This document shows positions 1 to 9,300 of a stretch of DNA of 62,624 nt, piece after piece. The notes under the pieces are model-generated. The model made no database searches, had not been told where the DNA came from, and saw only the letters and a program-made list of their open reading frames with translations. Position numbers and translations under genes: made by a program. The stretch covers positions 1-62,624 of the forward strand of contig JAGIBF010000048.1 of NCBI GenBank assembly GCA_017744515.1, given 5' to 3'. Position 1 is the stretch's first letter. Each line of letters starts with the position of its first letter. Source of the DNA: Niastella sp. GTDB taxonomy: Bacteria; Bacteroidota; Bacteroidia; Chitinophagales; Chitinophagaceae.

Positions 1-153
1 CCTCAGGGCTTTAAAAATTGCTATGGAATATTTAACGGTACAATTATAAAGCCGTATTTTTTCAGTGGAAAAAGGAAGTTTTCAGAGATCGTAGATGAAA
101 ATGTCTTCATTCAAAAACCAGTAAATGATATCCGGGCTGTTAAACAAGTTTAA
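1..153 (+). CDS. C-terminal end of an unidentified protein (5' truncated by window edge)
   Basis: Frame 1 is open from the first base to a TAA at 151-153, giving 50 residues that include NGTIIKPYFFSGKRKFSEIV. The frame overlaps the start of the following oxidoreductase by 29 bp, so the two genes are probably co-transcribed and translationally coupled. I do not recognise the family from this tail. The downstream neighbour is a sugar-type oxidoreductase, so a role in sugar or surface-glycan metabolism is a guess from context only. The open frame could be chance over this short length, but it is uninterrupted and runs in the same direction as the next gene. Confidence 0.45.
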   Translation, partial: PQGFKNCYGIFNGTIIKPYFFSGKRKFSEIVDENVFIQKPVNDIRAVKQV

Positions 154-1174
154 TGCTCTCAGAAAGGAAAAGCTCTTTAACGCGCCGCTATATAGATCGC
201 AGCAGGAATATGCTTTTATTGGCGTGGGCATGCACAGTTTGAGCACGCTCTATCCCCTTCTCCAACATTTTGGTGTAAAGCTAAAATACATCTGCACCAA
301 AAATTCAGCACCGCCTCAGCAAATGGCCGTTCAGTTTCCCGGTTGCCGTTTCATTCATGACATCGATATCATCCTGAACGACAACAGCATTACAGGTGTG
401 TTCCTGTGCACAAACGCAGCCGCTCATTTTGGACTTTTATCTCAACTACTCAAAGCCGGCAAAGCCGTTTTTGTAGAGAAGCCACCTTGCGACAACCTCG
501 CGCAGCTTCATCAACTGATCCAGCTTAGCCCGCAGGCTATCTGCAAAGTAGGTTTACAAAGAAGGTACTGGCCTGCCAATAAGCACGTAGCCAGGAAAAC
601 GAAAGACGTTAGAAGTTATTTGTATAAATTCCATTTGGGTCCGCTCGTGCAGGGAGATCCCGCCACGGAGCTGTTTATCCATCCACTGGATTATTGCAAT
701 TTTCTGTTTGGCCCTTACACCGTCAAATCATTGTCGAGCCACAAAGACAGTAAGGGCATTTCAGTTCAGCTTCATGTAACACACGGTCAACATGTTTCAG
801 GACTTATTGATTTGTCTACTCACTATTCCTGGAACATGCCGGAAGACATTTTACAGATCAATGGTGCTAATGAGTCTTTGACAGTGCAGTATCCTGTACT
901 GGTAGAAGGCATTCAAAAACCAAAGCGGCTTCTGAACATTCCCACAGAACGGCTCCTGCAACAACCTGTAGTAAGGAAGACCTATTTCTCTGCAGGCAAT
1001 CTGCTGGTCCCGGCCATCGATACGAATACGCTGCAGTTACAAGGATTTTATCACGAATTGGAAGCGTTCATTCAACTGGTGGAAGGAATGCCTGGAGCGG
1101 ACAAGCAGGTAAAGAACGACCTGCCGGGTCTTGAATCAGTGTATAAAGCAATGGAGGAGATCAGGCGTGGATAG
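125..1174 (+). CDS. Gfo/Idh/MocA family oxidoreductase
   Basis: Cytoplasmic NAD(P)-dependent dehydrogenase of 349 residues. Family members typically oxidise or reduce a sugar ring carbon. The N-terminal Rossmann fold has the glycine motif FIGVGMHS near residues 31-38, and the family signature EKP lies at 118-120 (in KAVFVEKPP), where the lysine is the usual catalytic/cofactor-contacting residue. The C-terminal half (about 130-340) fits the family's alpha/beta substrate domain and has the conserved HPLDY-like stretch. The ATG at 125 overlaps the preceding open frame by 29 bp; the next Met is inside the Rossmann motif, so 125 is the only sensible start. The gene converges on the radical SAM gene with a 2-bp gap. 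Substrate cannot be told from sequence; a role in a sugar or glycan pathway is inferred from neighbours. Confidence 0.85.
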   Translation: MISGLLNKFNALRKEKLFNAPLYRSQQEYAFIGVGMHSLSTLYPLLQHFGVKLKYICTKNSAPPQQMAVQFPGCRFIHDIDIILNDNSITGVFLCTNAAAHFGLLSQLLKAGKAVFVEKPPCDNLAQLHQLIQLSPQAICKVGLQRRYWPANKHVARKTKDVRSYLYKFHLGPLVQGDPATELFIHPLDYCNFLFGPYTVKSLSSHKDSKGISVQLHVTHGQHVSGLIDLSTHYSWNMPEDILQINGANESLTVQYPVLVEGIQKPKRLLNIPTERLLQQPVVRKTYFSAGNLLVPAIDTNTLQLQGFYHELEAFIQLVEGMPGADKQVKNDLPGLESVYKAMEEIRRG

Positions 1175-1176
1175 GT

Positions 1177-2343
1177 TTACTTTACCACCTGCTTATAGGT
1201 TAGCTTATCGTCGTCATCCCACTTGTAATAACCGAGCATTTTACCGGTAGCCCACTTCCCAAAATACTTCTCGAAAGTGCGATACAGAATGATATCGTAT
1301 TTACGGTGATAGCTCACCCAGCATTGATTGCAGTTGTGGGAATAGAATTGTTGTTTTTTGGCATTCTCGGGGCCATTGAATATTTCATCGAGGTTGGACG
1401 TGAATATATTGCCCAGCTTTACATCCAGGTTCTGGCAAATGGGTACATCACCATTCGGCAATATCACTACGCTGTCCAATATGCTATGGCACCTTAACCT
1501 CAACTGGCCTTTGGTCCAGTTTTGATACAGGTTGATATAATCATAATTCTCTCCAAACTCTTTTATGAGCAAGGGCGGCACACCTGTTTCTCCAGCCACT
1601 TCCTTTGTGTCAACCGTTGCCTCACCTGCCGTTCGTTCCCCTTTGTTTTCCTGCAGTTCCTTAGCCTTCCGGTAGGTCAGCAACTCTTTGTTTTTATATT
1701 GTCCAAAGCCGGAGTCCTTTGCATCGTCGATCGTATCGAAGAAGGGTATGTTGTTGTAAATGCCTACACGCAGGAAGACGCCATGCTCCCGGCAAAGCTC
1801 GGCCACATGTTCAAGGTCTTTAAAGTCGTTGTAGGGCGACAGGGTAAACATCACAAAGACCGGCAACTTATCCTTTAACCGGCTTATTACCTGCAACACA
1901 TTCTCATACCCATCTTTACCGCGCATATAGAGGTAAGTATCCTTATCGCCATCTAATGAAATATACAAGCGATGGGGTTTGTATTTCTCTACGGCTTGTA
2001 TAAGTTTCTCCGGCTTCAGGCAATTGGAAAACAGATCGAAATGGGGGTGGTTCTCAGCAAACCAACCCAGAATCTTGTCAGCTTCCGGGTGCAGTAAAAA
2101 CTCGCCGCCTTCCAGCCCGACCATGGTTGATGGCGTAACGCAGCGGCTCTGCATGATTTCCACGATCTTCTCGAAAGAAAGGTAGGCGGGTGGACGTTTT
2201 GCCCAAATAAGGCAATGTTTACAGGCTGAATCGCACAGGTCAGTAGCATATATCATAAGAGACGACAATCGCTTACGCTGTGAGAACAGGTGATTATTGA
2301 TGAAGTTGTAACCCCGCGTTATATAGTCACTCTTATTAAACAT
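1177..2343 (-). CDS. Radical SAM protein with SPASM-like C-terminal domain
   Basis: A 388-residue protein with the radical SAM [4Fe-4S] motif CX3CX2C at Cys37, Cys41 and Cys44 (CDSACKHC), followed by the usual TIM-barrel elements (VGLEGGEFLLHPE; LYISLDGDKD). The C-terminus carries a further cysteine set (CHSILDS..., PNGDVPICQN, HNCNQCW) typical of SPASM/twitch domains that bind auxiliary iron-sulphur clusters, as in peptide- or sugar-modifying radical SAM enzymes. It is the last gene of a minus-strand run starting at the carbamoyltransferase, 18 bp after the membrane protein. A threonine/glycine/lysine-rich stretch around residues 230-262 looks like a variable insertion. The substrate is unknown; the setting suggests modification of a glycan, lipid carrier or small metabolite. 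Confidence 0.85.
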   Translation of the reverse strand: MFNKSDYITRGYNFINNHLFSQRKRLSSLMIYATDLCDSACKHCLIWAKRPPAYLSFEKIVEIMQSRCVTPSTMVGLEGGEFLLHPEADKILGWFAENHPHFDLFSNCLKPEKLIQAVEKYKPHRLYISLDGDKDTYLYMRGKDGYENVLQVISRLKDKLPVFVMFTLSPYNDFKDLEHVAELCREHGVFLRVGIYNNIPFFDTIDDAKDSGFGQYKNKELLTYRKAKELQENKGERTAGEATVDTKEVAGETGVPPLLIKEFGENYDYINLYQNWTKGQLRLRCHSILDSVVILPNGDVPICQNLDVKLGNIFTSNLDEIFNGPENAKKQQFYSHNCNQCWVSYHRKYDIILYRTFEKYFGKWATGKMLGYYKWDDDDKLTYKQVVK

Positions 2344-2361
2344 GCCTGGTTTTCTCTTTTA

Positions 2362-3867
2362 TCAGAATAACTTGACCAACTCTCTGTTATTCCAATAGTA
2401 TATGATATTGTCGTCTTTTTTTACTGTTGCAAGATACTCATTTTGCCCTCCCCTTACCTCAAAGCTACCATTCTGGTTATCAATAAGATAAGTAGCCGGA
2501 TAAATAAACACCCGGCCGTTCTCTTTGTTTACAGGTATGGTGTCTTTTATAGTCAGGTATTCGGTTCTCTTCAGATAATGACTCACGGTAACGCTGGCTG
2601 TATCGACCCCATATACAAGAAGCGAGTTGTAAAAACCATTCCTGAAAACAAACGCTCCTTCCATTTCTTCGGGCAGGTTGATCAGCACTATTTTTTTCCC
2701 GTTTGCCTGCTGTATTTTCTCATGCACTTCTTCAACGAGACCGGAAGCCTGTTCCCATCGTTTATTATTGGCTATTGTCAGGTAAATAGCACCTGCACTC
2801 AACAATATTATTATGCCCCATCTATAGCTGCTCTTCCTGATCAATACCATCATTAAAAAACCAAGCATCATACACAAAAAGCACGAAGGGAAATAGAGCA
2901 GCCGGTCGCCTTCTGTAGTCCTGGTGCTCACCCCAAAAAGAACAGGTATCAGGATAGCAATCAAAAATGCTATGCCCAGTTGAAGGTATCTGTACCCTTC
3001 TGTGGTCGCTGCCCGCATTTTTCTGAATAATAGATAATGCACCAACCCGATTGCAACTGTTACAACGGAGAACAATACCACCATACGTTGCGAATTCTCC
3101 TGCGGCGGCAACACTGATCTTCCCAATGTTTTTAATCCAAGACTGAGGTATTTGATCAGCTGGTTATTGACTACATGCTCCGAATAATTGTTGTATACAA
3201 CGCCTGAAATAAGCAACCGCCATACAAGGTATAACAATATGGCAGCCCCCCAGAATACTCCTTCAACCATCAACTTTTTCCATGGCTGCCCCTTTCTCCA
3301 TTGCCAAGCAATAATGATCAGTGGCAACAGTAATATCGATTCGTACGCATGTAATCCTATAAAGTATACGATGAACGCTACCAGCCTTTTTTTCCAGGGC
3401 TGCCAATTGCCCAGCATAACATGTAATGCAATGAGTGCACACAGGCAGGCCAGTGATGACAAGCGGGCCGATAACCACACGATGCTTTCCGAATGAAAAG
3501 GATATACCAGGAACAACAATGCAACAATGCCTGCAAAGGTTGCCTGGGTTCTTTTGTCAAATATTTCAAAACGAAGTGCAACGCGGTACAACAGCCATAC
3601 ATTCACTGCATGAATCAGTATGTTGAATATATAAAAGCTGATCGCATTTAAACCTGAAAGGGAATAGTTCAAATAGAAAGACAGGTCGATCAAGGGGCGC
3701 AGGAAATCTTTGAACAGGATATCTTTTCTAATGGTGATCCTGTATAAAGAGTCATAATCATCCGACAGGAAGGTGTTGTTCAAAACGGGGTAATACAGCA
3801 GCATAGAAAACAATAATGATCCGGTAAAGACCAGTATGTTCTTGCTGGCTGTACCAAGTCTTACCAT
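2362..3867 (-). CDS. Polytopic membrane protein, GT-C/PMT-like (possible glycosyltransferase)
   Basis: A 501-residue protein with about ten to eleven hydrophobic segments and a soluble C-terminal tail from about residue 385. The first extracytoplasmic loop has an acidic motif (LSDDYDSLYRI, around residues 34-44), in the place where GT-C enzymes such as the GT39/TMTC families hold their metal or catalytic acidic residues. The overall plan (N-terminal helix, acidic loop, tryptophan-rich helices, C-terminal globular tail) is that of polyprenyl-phosphate-sugar dependent glycosyltransferases. That is a fold-level inference; the substrate is unknown. Its start overlaps the end of the SxtJ-like gene by 7 bp, indicating one operon with the carbamoyltransferase module. 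Confidence 0.7.
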   Translation of the reverse strand: MVRLGTASKNILVFTGSLLFSMLLYYPVLNNTFLSDDYDSLYRITIRKDILFKDFLRPLIDLSFYLNYSLSGLNAISFYIFNILIHAVNVWLLYRVALRFEIFDKRTQATFAGIVALLFLVYPFHSESIVWLSARLSSLACLCALIALHVMLGNWQPWKKRLVAFIVYFIGLHAYESILLLPLIIIAWQWRKGQPWKKLMVEGVFWGAAILLYLVWRLLISGVVYNNYSEHVVNNQLIKYLSLGLKTLGRSVLPPQENSQRMVVLFSVVTVAIGLVHYLLFRKMRAATTEGYRYLQLGIAFLIAILIPVLFGVSTRTTEGDRLLYFPSCFLCMMLGFLMMVLIRKSSYRWGIIILLSAGAIYLTIANNKRWEQASGLVEEVHEKIQQANGKKIVLINLPEEMEGAFVFRNGFYNSLLVYGVDTASVTVSHYLKRTEYLTIKDTIPVNKENGRVFIYPATYLIDNQNGSFEVRGGQNEYLATVKKDDNIIYYWNNRELVKLF

Positions 3868-4220
3868 ATATTTTCCATTGTTTCTTTGGTGTACTCCATA
3901 TTCCGGTCCTTAAAATAGCTCGGACTACCCGGCTTTACCTGGAAAGCATTTTTACGGAACAATTTCGAGGCAGCTGAAAGAGGATAAAGGATAACGAAAA
4001 ACACAATGCCCAGGAGTATTTTTCCGGTAATAAGTCCCATATAGTGCCCCATCTTATGCCAGGCCCAATGGATCTGATTCGCAAGGAAGGGTACGAATAC
4101 GCCAATGACTCCCAACACAAAGGCGATGGTCAATAGGTATTTTTTCCCCATCAGCCAGTACAAAACGATACCGGCAAGGACCAATACCAGGATGGTTTCT
4201 GTACTTTTCTTTTTATCCAT
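3861..4220 (-). CDS. SxtJ-family small membrane protein
   Basis: A 119-residue protein with two to three hydrophobic segments (ILVLVLAGIVLYWLMG; LLTIAFVLGVIGVFVPFLA; ITGKILLGIVFFVILYPL) and a charged C-terminal tail with the FRKNAF...SYF...R motif characteristic of SxtJ-like proteins. Members commonly sit next to NodU/CmcH-type carbamoyltransferases and DUF5989 genes. The biochemical role is not established; membrane anchoring or presentation of the carbamoyltransferase substrate is a guess. It lies 3 bp downstream of the DUF5989 gene and overlaps the next gene by 7 bp, which supports tight co-expression. Assignment rests on motif memory and context. Confidence 0.8.
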   Translation of the reverse strand: MDKKKSTETILVLVLAGIVLYWLMGKKYLLTIAFVLGVIGVFVPFLANQIHWAWHKMGHYMGLITGKILLGIVFFVILYPLSAASKLFRKNAFQVKPGSPSYFKDRNMEYTKETMENIW

Positions 4221-4223
4221 GTT

Positions 4224-4373
4224 TTAAAATAAGGTATATATGAACGGAGCTATTGCAGACCCTCCACCTATTACCAGCAGGATGCCCAATAACAGCAGTA
4301 TGATAATGATGGGCGCCAGCCACCATTTTTTCCTTACTTTCAAAAATCCCCAGATGTCTTTTAAAAAGTCCAT
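4224..4373 (-). CDS. DUF5989 family protein (49 residues, one membrane segment)
   Basis: A 49-codon gene between the carbamoyltransferase and SxtJ genes. It begins MDFLKDIWGFLKVRKKWWLA, followed by a single hydrophobic helix rich in I and L and then a GGGSAIAPFIYTLF ending. The FLKVRKKWWL...GSAIAPFIYTLF pattern is the hallmark of DUF5989. The start ATG is at 4371-4373 and the stop TAA at 4224-4226, with 45 bp to the carbamoyltransferase stop and 3 bp to the SxtJ start. The gene is short enough to be missed by automatic callers. The triplet carbamoyltransferase-DUF5989-SxtJ is a recurring arrangement; the function of DUF5989 is not known. Confidence 0.9.
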   Translation of the reverse strand: MDFLKDIWGFLKVRKKWWLAPIIIILLLLGILLVIGGGSAIAPFIYTLF

Positions 4374-4418
4374 GGTTTCCGGTTTCAGTTAAAACAAAGG
4401 CTTTGTATCTGTCATGCT

Positions 4419-6284
4419 TTAATCCAGCTCAAATTCATTCTTCCAATCTGCTTTTTCTTTCCACGCAGGCTGGTCTTTTTTGGGTATAATAAAATTTCCC
4501 ATCACAAGATAGTCCATATCTGTTCGCATAAAGCATCGGTAAGCATCTTCCGGTGTATTTACTATCGGCTCACCGCGTACATTGAAGCTGGTATTTACCA
4601 TCACTGCATATCCTGTTTGCTGTTTCATCTGTTGCAGCAACTTCCAAAGACGCGGGTTGGTTTCCCGGTGAACTGTCTGTATGCGGGCCGAATAATCAAC
4701 ATGTGTAATAGCCGGCATATCGCTCCGTTGGAAATACAGTTTATCAAGTAATGTTTTACTTTCAAATCCGGGTGGCAGGGGTAGCTGGCGTGTGGCTTTT
4801 ACCGGCTTCACCAACAACATATAGGGTGATATTCCCTCATGTTCAAAGTAGTTGCTCACCTCTTCGGCCAATACAATAGGGGCAAATGGTCTGAAGCCTT
4901 CCCGGTGCTTTATTTTGAGATTGATCTTCTTTTGCATGTCCGGGTTGCGCGCGTCAGCCAGGATACTTCTTGCACCAAGCGCTCTCGGACCAAATTCCAT
5001 GCGCCCCTGGTGCCATCCTGTTACATTACCTGCTGCTATCAAGGCAGCCACCTGCTGCAGCAATTCTTCTTCTTTTTCAATATGGGTGAAGGCAGCCTGG
5101 TATTTTTTGAGCGTCGTTAATATCTGTGTATCGGTAAAAGCTGTTCCCAGAAAAGCTCCTTTCAGGTTATCAGCATCAAACGGTTTGATGGAACGCTCTT
5201 TGCCATAATAGATATGATAGGCTGCATACGCAGCTCCTAAAGCACCACCTGCATCTCCTGCAGCAGGCTGTATGAACAGTTGCTTAAACAGCCCCGTTGT
5301 ATCGAGCTTGCCATTGGCCACGCAATTCAATGCTACGCCGCCTGCCATGCACAGATAATCGGCATTGGTGAGCCTCTTTGCCTCTCTTGCCAGGTTCATC
5401 ACCGCCTCTTCCAATACCTGCTGTGCTGCCAGCGCCAGATCACAGTGGTGCTGCTCTATGGGAGCTTCGGCTACCCGCTTTGGAAATCCAAACAATGCCT
5501 CCCATCTGGCATCATTAACCATACGCAAGCCCACCGCATAATTGAAATATGCCTGGTGCAGGAAAAGCGAGCCATCGGCCTTCAGGTCGATCAGCTTATT
5601 TTTTATAATTTCGTTGTATCGTTTTACGCTGTCGCTGTTTTCGTCTCCATACGGGGCAAGCCCCATCAGCTTATATTCACCGGAATTGACTTTAAATCCA
5701 CAGTAATAAGTAAATGCTGAATAGAATAAGCCCAGTGAATGAGGAAAGTCCAGTTCTTTAAGTACCCTGATCTTATTTCCTTCGCCCACACAAATGGATA
5801 ATGTAGCCCATTCCCCCACTCCATCGGTGGTCAGTATGGCTGCACGTTCATAAGCCGAAGGAAAGAAAGCACTGGCTGCATGTGAAAGGTGATGTTCGGG
5901 GAATAAAAGCTTTATCTTCTTTTTGTCTGCTTTTTCAATGCTGTTCAATCCGTCCCATAGCTGCTTTTTCAGGAATAGTTTCTCTTTCAGCCACACGGGC
6001 ATCGACAGCATAAATGACTTTATTCCCCGGGGTGCATAAGCATAATACGTTTCCAGCAATCGTTCGAATTTCAACAATGGCTTTTCGTAAAACACCACTG
6101 CATCCAGGTCATTGAGCGAACAGCCGGCATATTCGAGGCAAAACCGTATAGCATGTACAGGAAAAGAAGCATCATGCTTTTTACGGGTAAAGCGTTCTTC
6201 CTGAGCAGCAGCAATAACTTCTCCATCCTGGATAATTGCTGCTGCTGCATCATGGTAATACGCGGAAATGCCTAAAATTGTCAT
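4419..6284 (-). CDS. NodU/CmcH/TobZ-type carbamoyltransferase
   Basis: A 621-residue cytoplasmic enzyme that transfers a carbamoyl group from carbamoyl phosphate, via carbamoyl-AMP, to a hydroxyl of a sugar or natural product. The N-terminal Kae1-like domain starts with the canonical ILGISAYYHDAAAAII and has the metal-binding His region EHHLSHAASAFFPS (about 130-145) and the DGVGEW motif. The C-terminal YrdC-like domain has GWHQGRMEFGPRALGARSI (about residues 425-443) and NTSFNVRGEPIV. Length fits the family. The start is fixed by the conserved N-terminus even though the ATG lies only 3 nt after the U-tract of the upstream hairpin. It leads the DUF5989-SxtJ-membrane protein-radical SAM run. 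The acceptor is unknown; surface-glycan decoration is an inference. Confidence 0.93.
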   Translation of the reverse strand: MTILGISAYYHDAAAAIIQDGEVIAAAQEERFTRKKHDASFPVHAIRFCLEYAGCSLNDLDAVVFYEKPLLKFERLLETYYAYAPRGIKSFMLSMPVWLKEKLFLKKQLWDGLNSIEKADKKKIKLLFPEHHLSHAASAFFPSAYERAAILTTDGVGEWATLSICVGEGNKIRVLKELDFPHSLGLFYSAFTYYCGFKVNSGEYKLMGLAPYGDENSDSVKRYNEIIKNKLIDLKADGSLFLHQAYFNYAVGLRMVNDARWEALFGFPKRVAEAPIEQHHCDLALAAQQVLEEAVMNLAREAKRLTNADYLCMAGGVALNCVANGKLDTTGLFKQLFIQPAAGDAGGALGAAYAAYHIYYGKERSIKPFDADNLKGAFLGTAFTDTQILTTLKKYQAAFTHIEKEEELLQQVAALIAAGNVTGWHQGRMEFGPRALGARSILADARNPDMQKKINLKIKHREGFRPFAPIVLAEEVSNYFEHEGISPYMLLVKPVKATRQLPLPPGFESKTLLDKLYFQRSDMPAITHVDYSARIQTVHRETNPRLWKLLQQMKQQTGYAVMVNTSFNVRGEPIVNTPEDAYRCFMRTDMDYLVMGNFIIPKKDQPAWKEKADWKNEFELD

Positions 6285-6287
6285 ATC

Positions 6288-6315
6288 AAAAAAAAGCTGC
6301 CTTTTCAGGCAGCTT
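6288..6315 (-). terminator. Intrinsic terminator after PorU2, abutting the carbamoyltransferase start
   Basis: Read on the minus strand: perfect 8-bp stem AAGCTGCC/GGCAGCTT with a 6-nt loop (arms 6308-6315 and 6294-6301), then an uninterrupted T-run at 6288-6293. It lies 24 bp past the PorU2 stop. The next gene's ATG (6282-6284) follows the T-run by only 3 nt. Confidence 0.8.
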
Positions 6316-6323
6316 CAAATATA
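6316..6323 (-). promoter_or_regulatory. Possible -7 box for the carbamoyltransferase operon
   Basis: The minus strand reads TATATTTG, a perfect match to the Bacteroidota -7 consensus TAnnTTTG. It directly adjoins the outer base of the terminator stem. No clear TTTG or TTG is seen about 20 nt upstream. If used, transcription would start inside the hairpin, producing a short leader without the full stem. Confidence 0.35.
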
Positions 6324-6339
6324 TCATAACTGGTTATAA

Positions 6340-9300
6340 TTACCGCATCAGGTACATTTTTCCATACCCGTTGGTAAAGAACCTGTCGGTCTTGTCATCC
6401 TTGTCTCTAAACTTCTCCATGGTTCTTCCATTCAGGCTGGTTACTACCCTGTACAGGTATACACCATTGGCCAGCTTCTGTCCGTATTGATCGGTGCCAT
6501 CCCACTTGAACTCTGTAATATTTCTACCTATGCGCAATGGCCCCAATTCATTGATGGTTATTTCGCGCACGATCTTACCCGTCACTGTCAATACCTGTAT
6601 TTTAATATTCTGCGGTATTTCGCTGCCGGTGATGGTAAATACAAAGGCAGTAGAGGTACTGAACGGATTCGGATAGTTCAGCAGGCTAGATATCATAGGC
6701 TTATTGATCACCTTGAATGATACCCTGTATTCTGTACCTGCCTTGTTTCCACTCCTGTCGCGTCCTTTCACGATCAGCTCATACAGATCGCCTTCAGGAT
6801 TTGTCTGGTTGATGAAAGCTGGTGTAAAGTCAAGAATGGCCGAGTTGTCTGTACCGTTGGTAGCCGGCCTAAACCTGAGCGTATCCCCATCAACCTTATA
6901 CAAACGTGTTGTGTTATTGGGATACCTCACTTCAACTGACGTCTGGCTCGTATCATTGAGCAATAGGTGCTTGGCCTCATCCTTCAGCCTTATCTGGATA
7001 TGTGGTTTTGCCGAAACGATATCATCGTTAAGGATATGTACACCATCAAATGTCACATCCAGGAACGGATTGGTGTTATCGGCCCGGACATAGAAGTCAC
7101 GATACAGGAAGTTATTAAAATGATATTGCTCTGGCTGTGTATTATCAGGATTTACCTCTATGTACAGCGTATTGTGTCCTGCATATTCCTTGGAAGGCAG
7201 GTCCAGTTTTACCGTAAGCGTATCTCCTGAAACAAGCTTTTTCTGCTTGGGTATGGTAATGTTATGAGGTACGTTGTTGTTGTCGGTTACAACTACCTTT
7301 AGATTTAAGCTGTCGAAGTCATACTTGCTGAAGTTCTTGAACGCAATAGCGAACTTGAATGGCTCACCCACTTCCACAGTATCCTTAACGTCCAGGTATA
7401 TATTGGCAGCCATGGCTCCTTCAGGCACCGGCTTGTAATCCACACGCCAATAATCCAGCTGATAAGGTGTTAGTTTGACCGAGTCGGCATTACGCATCTT
7501 CAACTTCATATAAGGGTAATTAGCCACATCCACCGATGACAGGTCAAGCTGCTTGGTACCCTCATCCAGTGTAAACAAAGGAACTTCTGAGAAAGCAGGT
7601 GTGATACCGATAACCTGAATATCCATCTGATCAGTGGAAGGGCTTTCGAGTGACTTTCCACTCCACCGTACTTCTTTCCAGGCAGCGGCAGGACCAAACA
7701 TGGGTGAGGTAACATACCCCACAGTATCTGGCGTATAACAATCTATCGACATGGTTATTTTATCGGTAAGCTTATCGGTGTATTTATAGCGGGGTATAAA
7801 TTTCTCGTTCTCACCTTTCTTATATACGAGCATCCATGCCCTTGCTCTATTGAGCGAATCAATGTCTACAAAGCCTGCTTCCAATAATTTATGGTATAAG
7901 GAATTATCTGAACCATATAGCAGCGTATCTGCACGCCATGTAGCAGAGAGCGAATTGGGAATATTAGCATCAAAGCTCCGTACGATCACATACGATCCTT
8001 TGGGGATACTATCCATAAAGTCCATCATCAGCTTACGCTCGGCAGCTGTTAAATACTGGAACTCGAAATTATACCTTCTGGTAGCATAACAATTGGCATC
8101 ACGGCTACCGAACCGGTGGAGATTATTATTATTCTCATCCACATTCATCCATGGCTTGAAGGTCACACTATCAATTACGTTAAATACAAGAGAATTACCT
8201 ACACAGGCACTGCGTACGTGGCTGTTATCATCATTGATAGCCACCGAGAACTCAGGCTCCAGGTTACAGTTACCCGCTCCGGTCTGGTAAATACAGTTGC
8301 GAACAAAGAGCTGGTTCTTTCTGAGACCGTATACCCACTTGCGTGTATTCTCATCTATATACATCCGTTCTATCTCGCTTTTTTCCTGCTGGAAAATATG
8401 CGACTGGTTGAACCCTTCCATATTATTCCTGAACATGAAAGACTGATTGGCCCATTGATAGGTTCCGCCACTTGCGGGCACCGGCGCAATACGCCAATAA
8501 TAAACGGAGCTGTCTTTGTAATTAAGCTGCGGATCGAACTCGATGACGCCACCTGGCGCAGATATTGTTCTTGTTTTTTTATCAGCAGAGTTGAAACTTT
8601 CGGTGGTATCTATCTCAATAACATAATCTTTCGGCGTACTGAACGGGTTAGCCGTGGAAGCATACAATTTTTGTGCAGGGTCTTTCACCACCGAGAAATT
8701 GTAGGGGAATGTCGGCCTGGCTTCATCCTGATAGATATTGATCGACTTACTGGCTGTATTATTATCTTCGGCCACCTCATCTATTGCCGACTCTTCATCG
8801 ACAGTTACTGTAATAATATGCGTTCCTTTATCGCGTGTAGCAACAATGGGAACATTGATTGTGACTGAGTCGGTATAACGTATCGGTTTTATTTTCTGCC
8901 GGAACAATACAGCCGAGCTACCGTTGGGGTATTGCTGTTTGATCAATACGACTACAGAATCACCGGTAGACCGGCCGAGGTTCACAAACCGTGCTTTCAA
9001 CTCAAAATGGCTTTCTGCAATTGAAATAAACGCAGGGTTCACTTTTATCAACGATTCCTCCACTACATAGTCGGGCTTCTGGTGTGCATTGATACGCAAA
9101 ACAGGGTCACCATGCAGGGTGATCTGCTCCATATGCAAACGCGTATAGAAATCACCGGCACCAGTAGCATTTTGCATCAGTTGGAAGGCGTCTCTTGACG
9201 TTTCACCAAGTGTTTTATTGTAATCAATTTTGGATATTGATCCATACAGGTTGGTAAGGAAAAGGTTCAGGTAATTTACAATACCAAAGTGAGTACTTGC

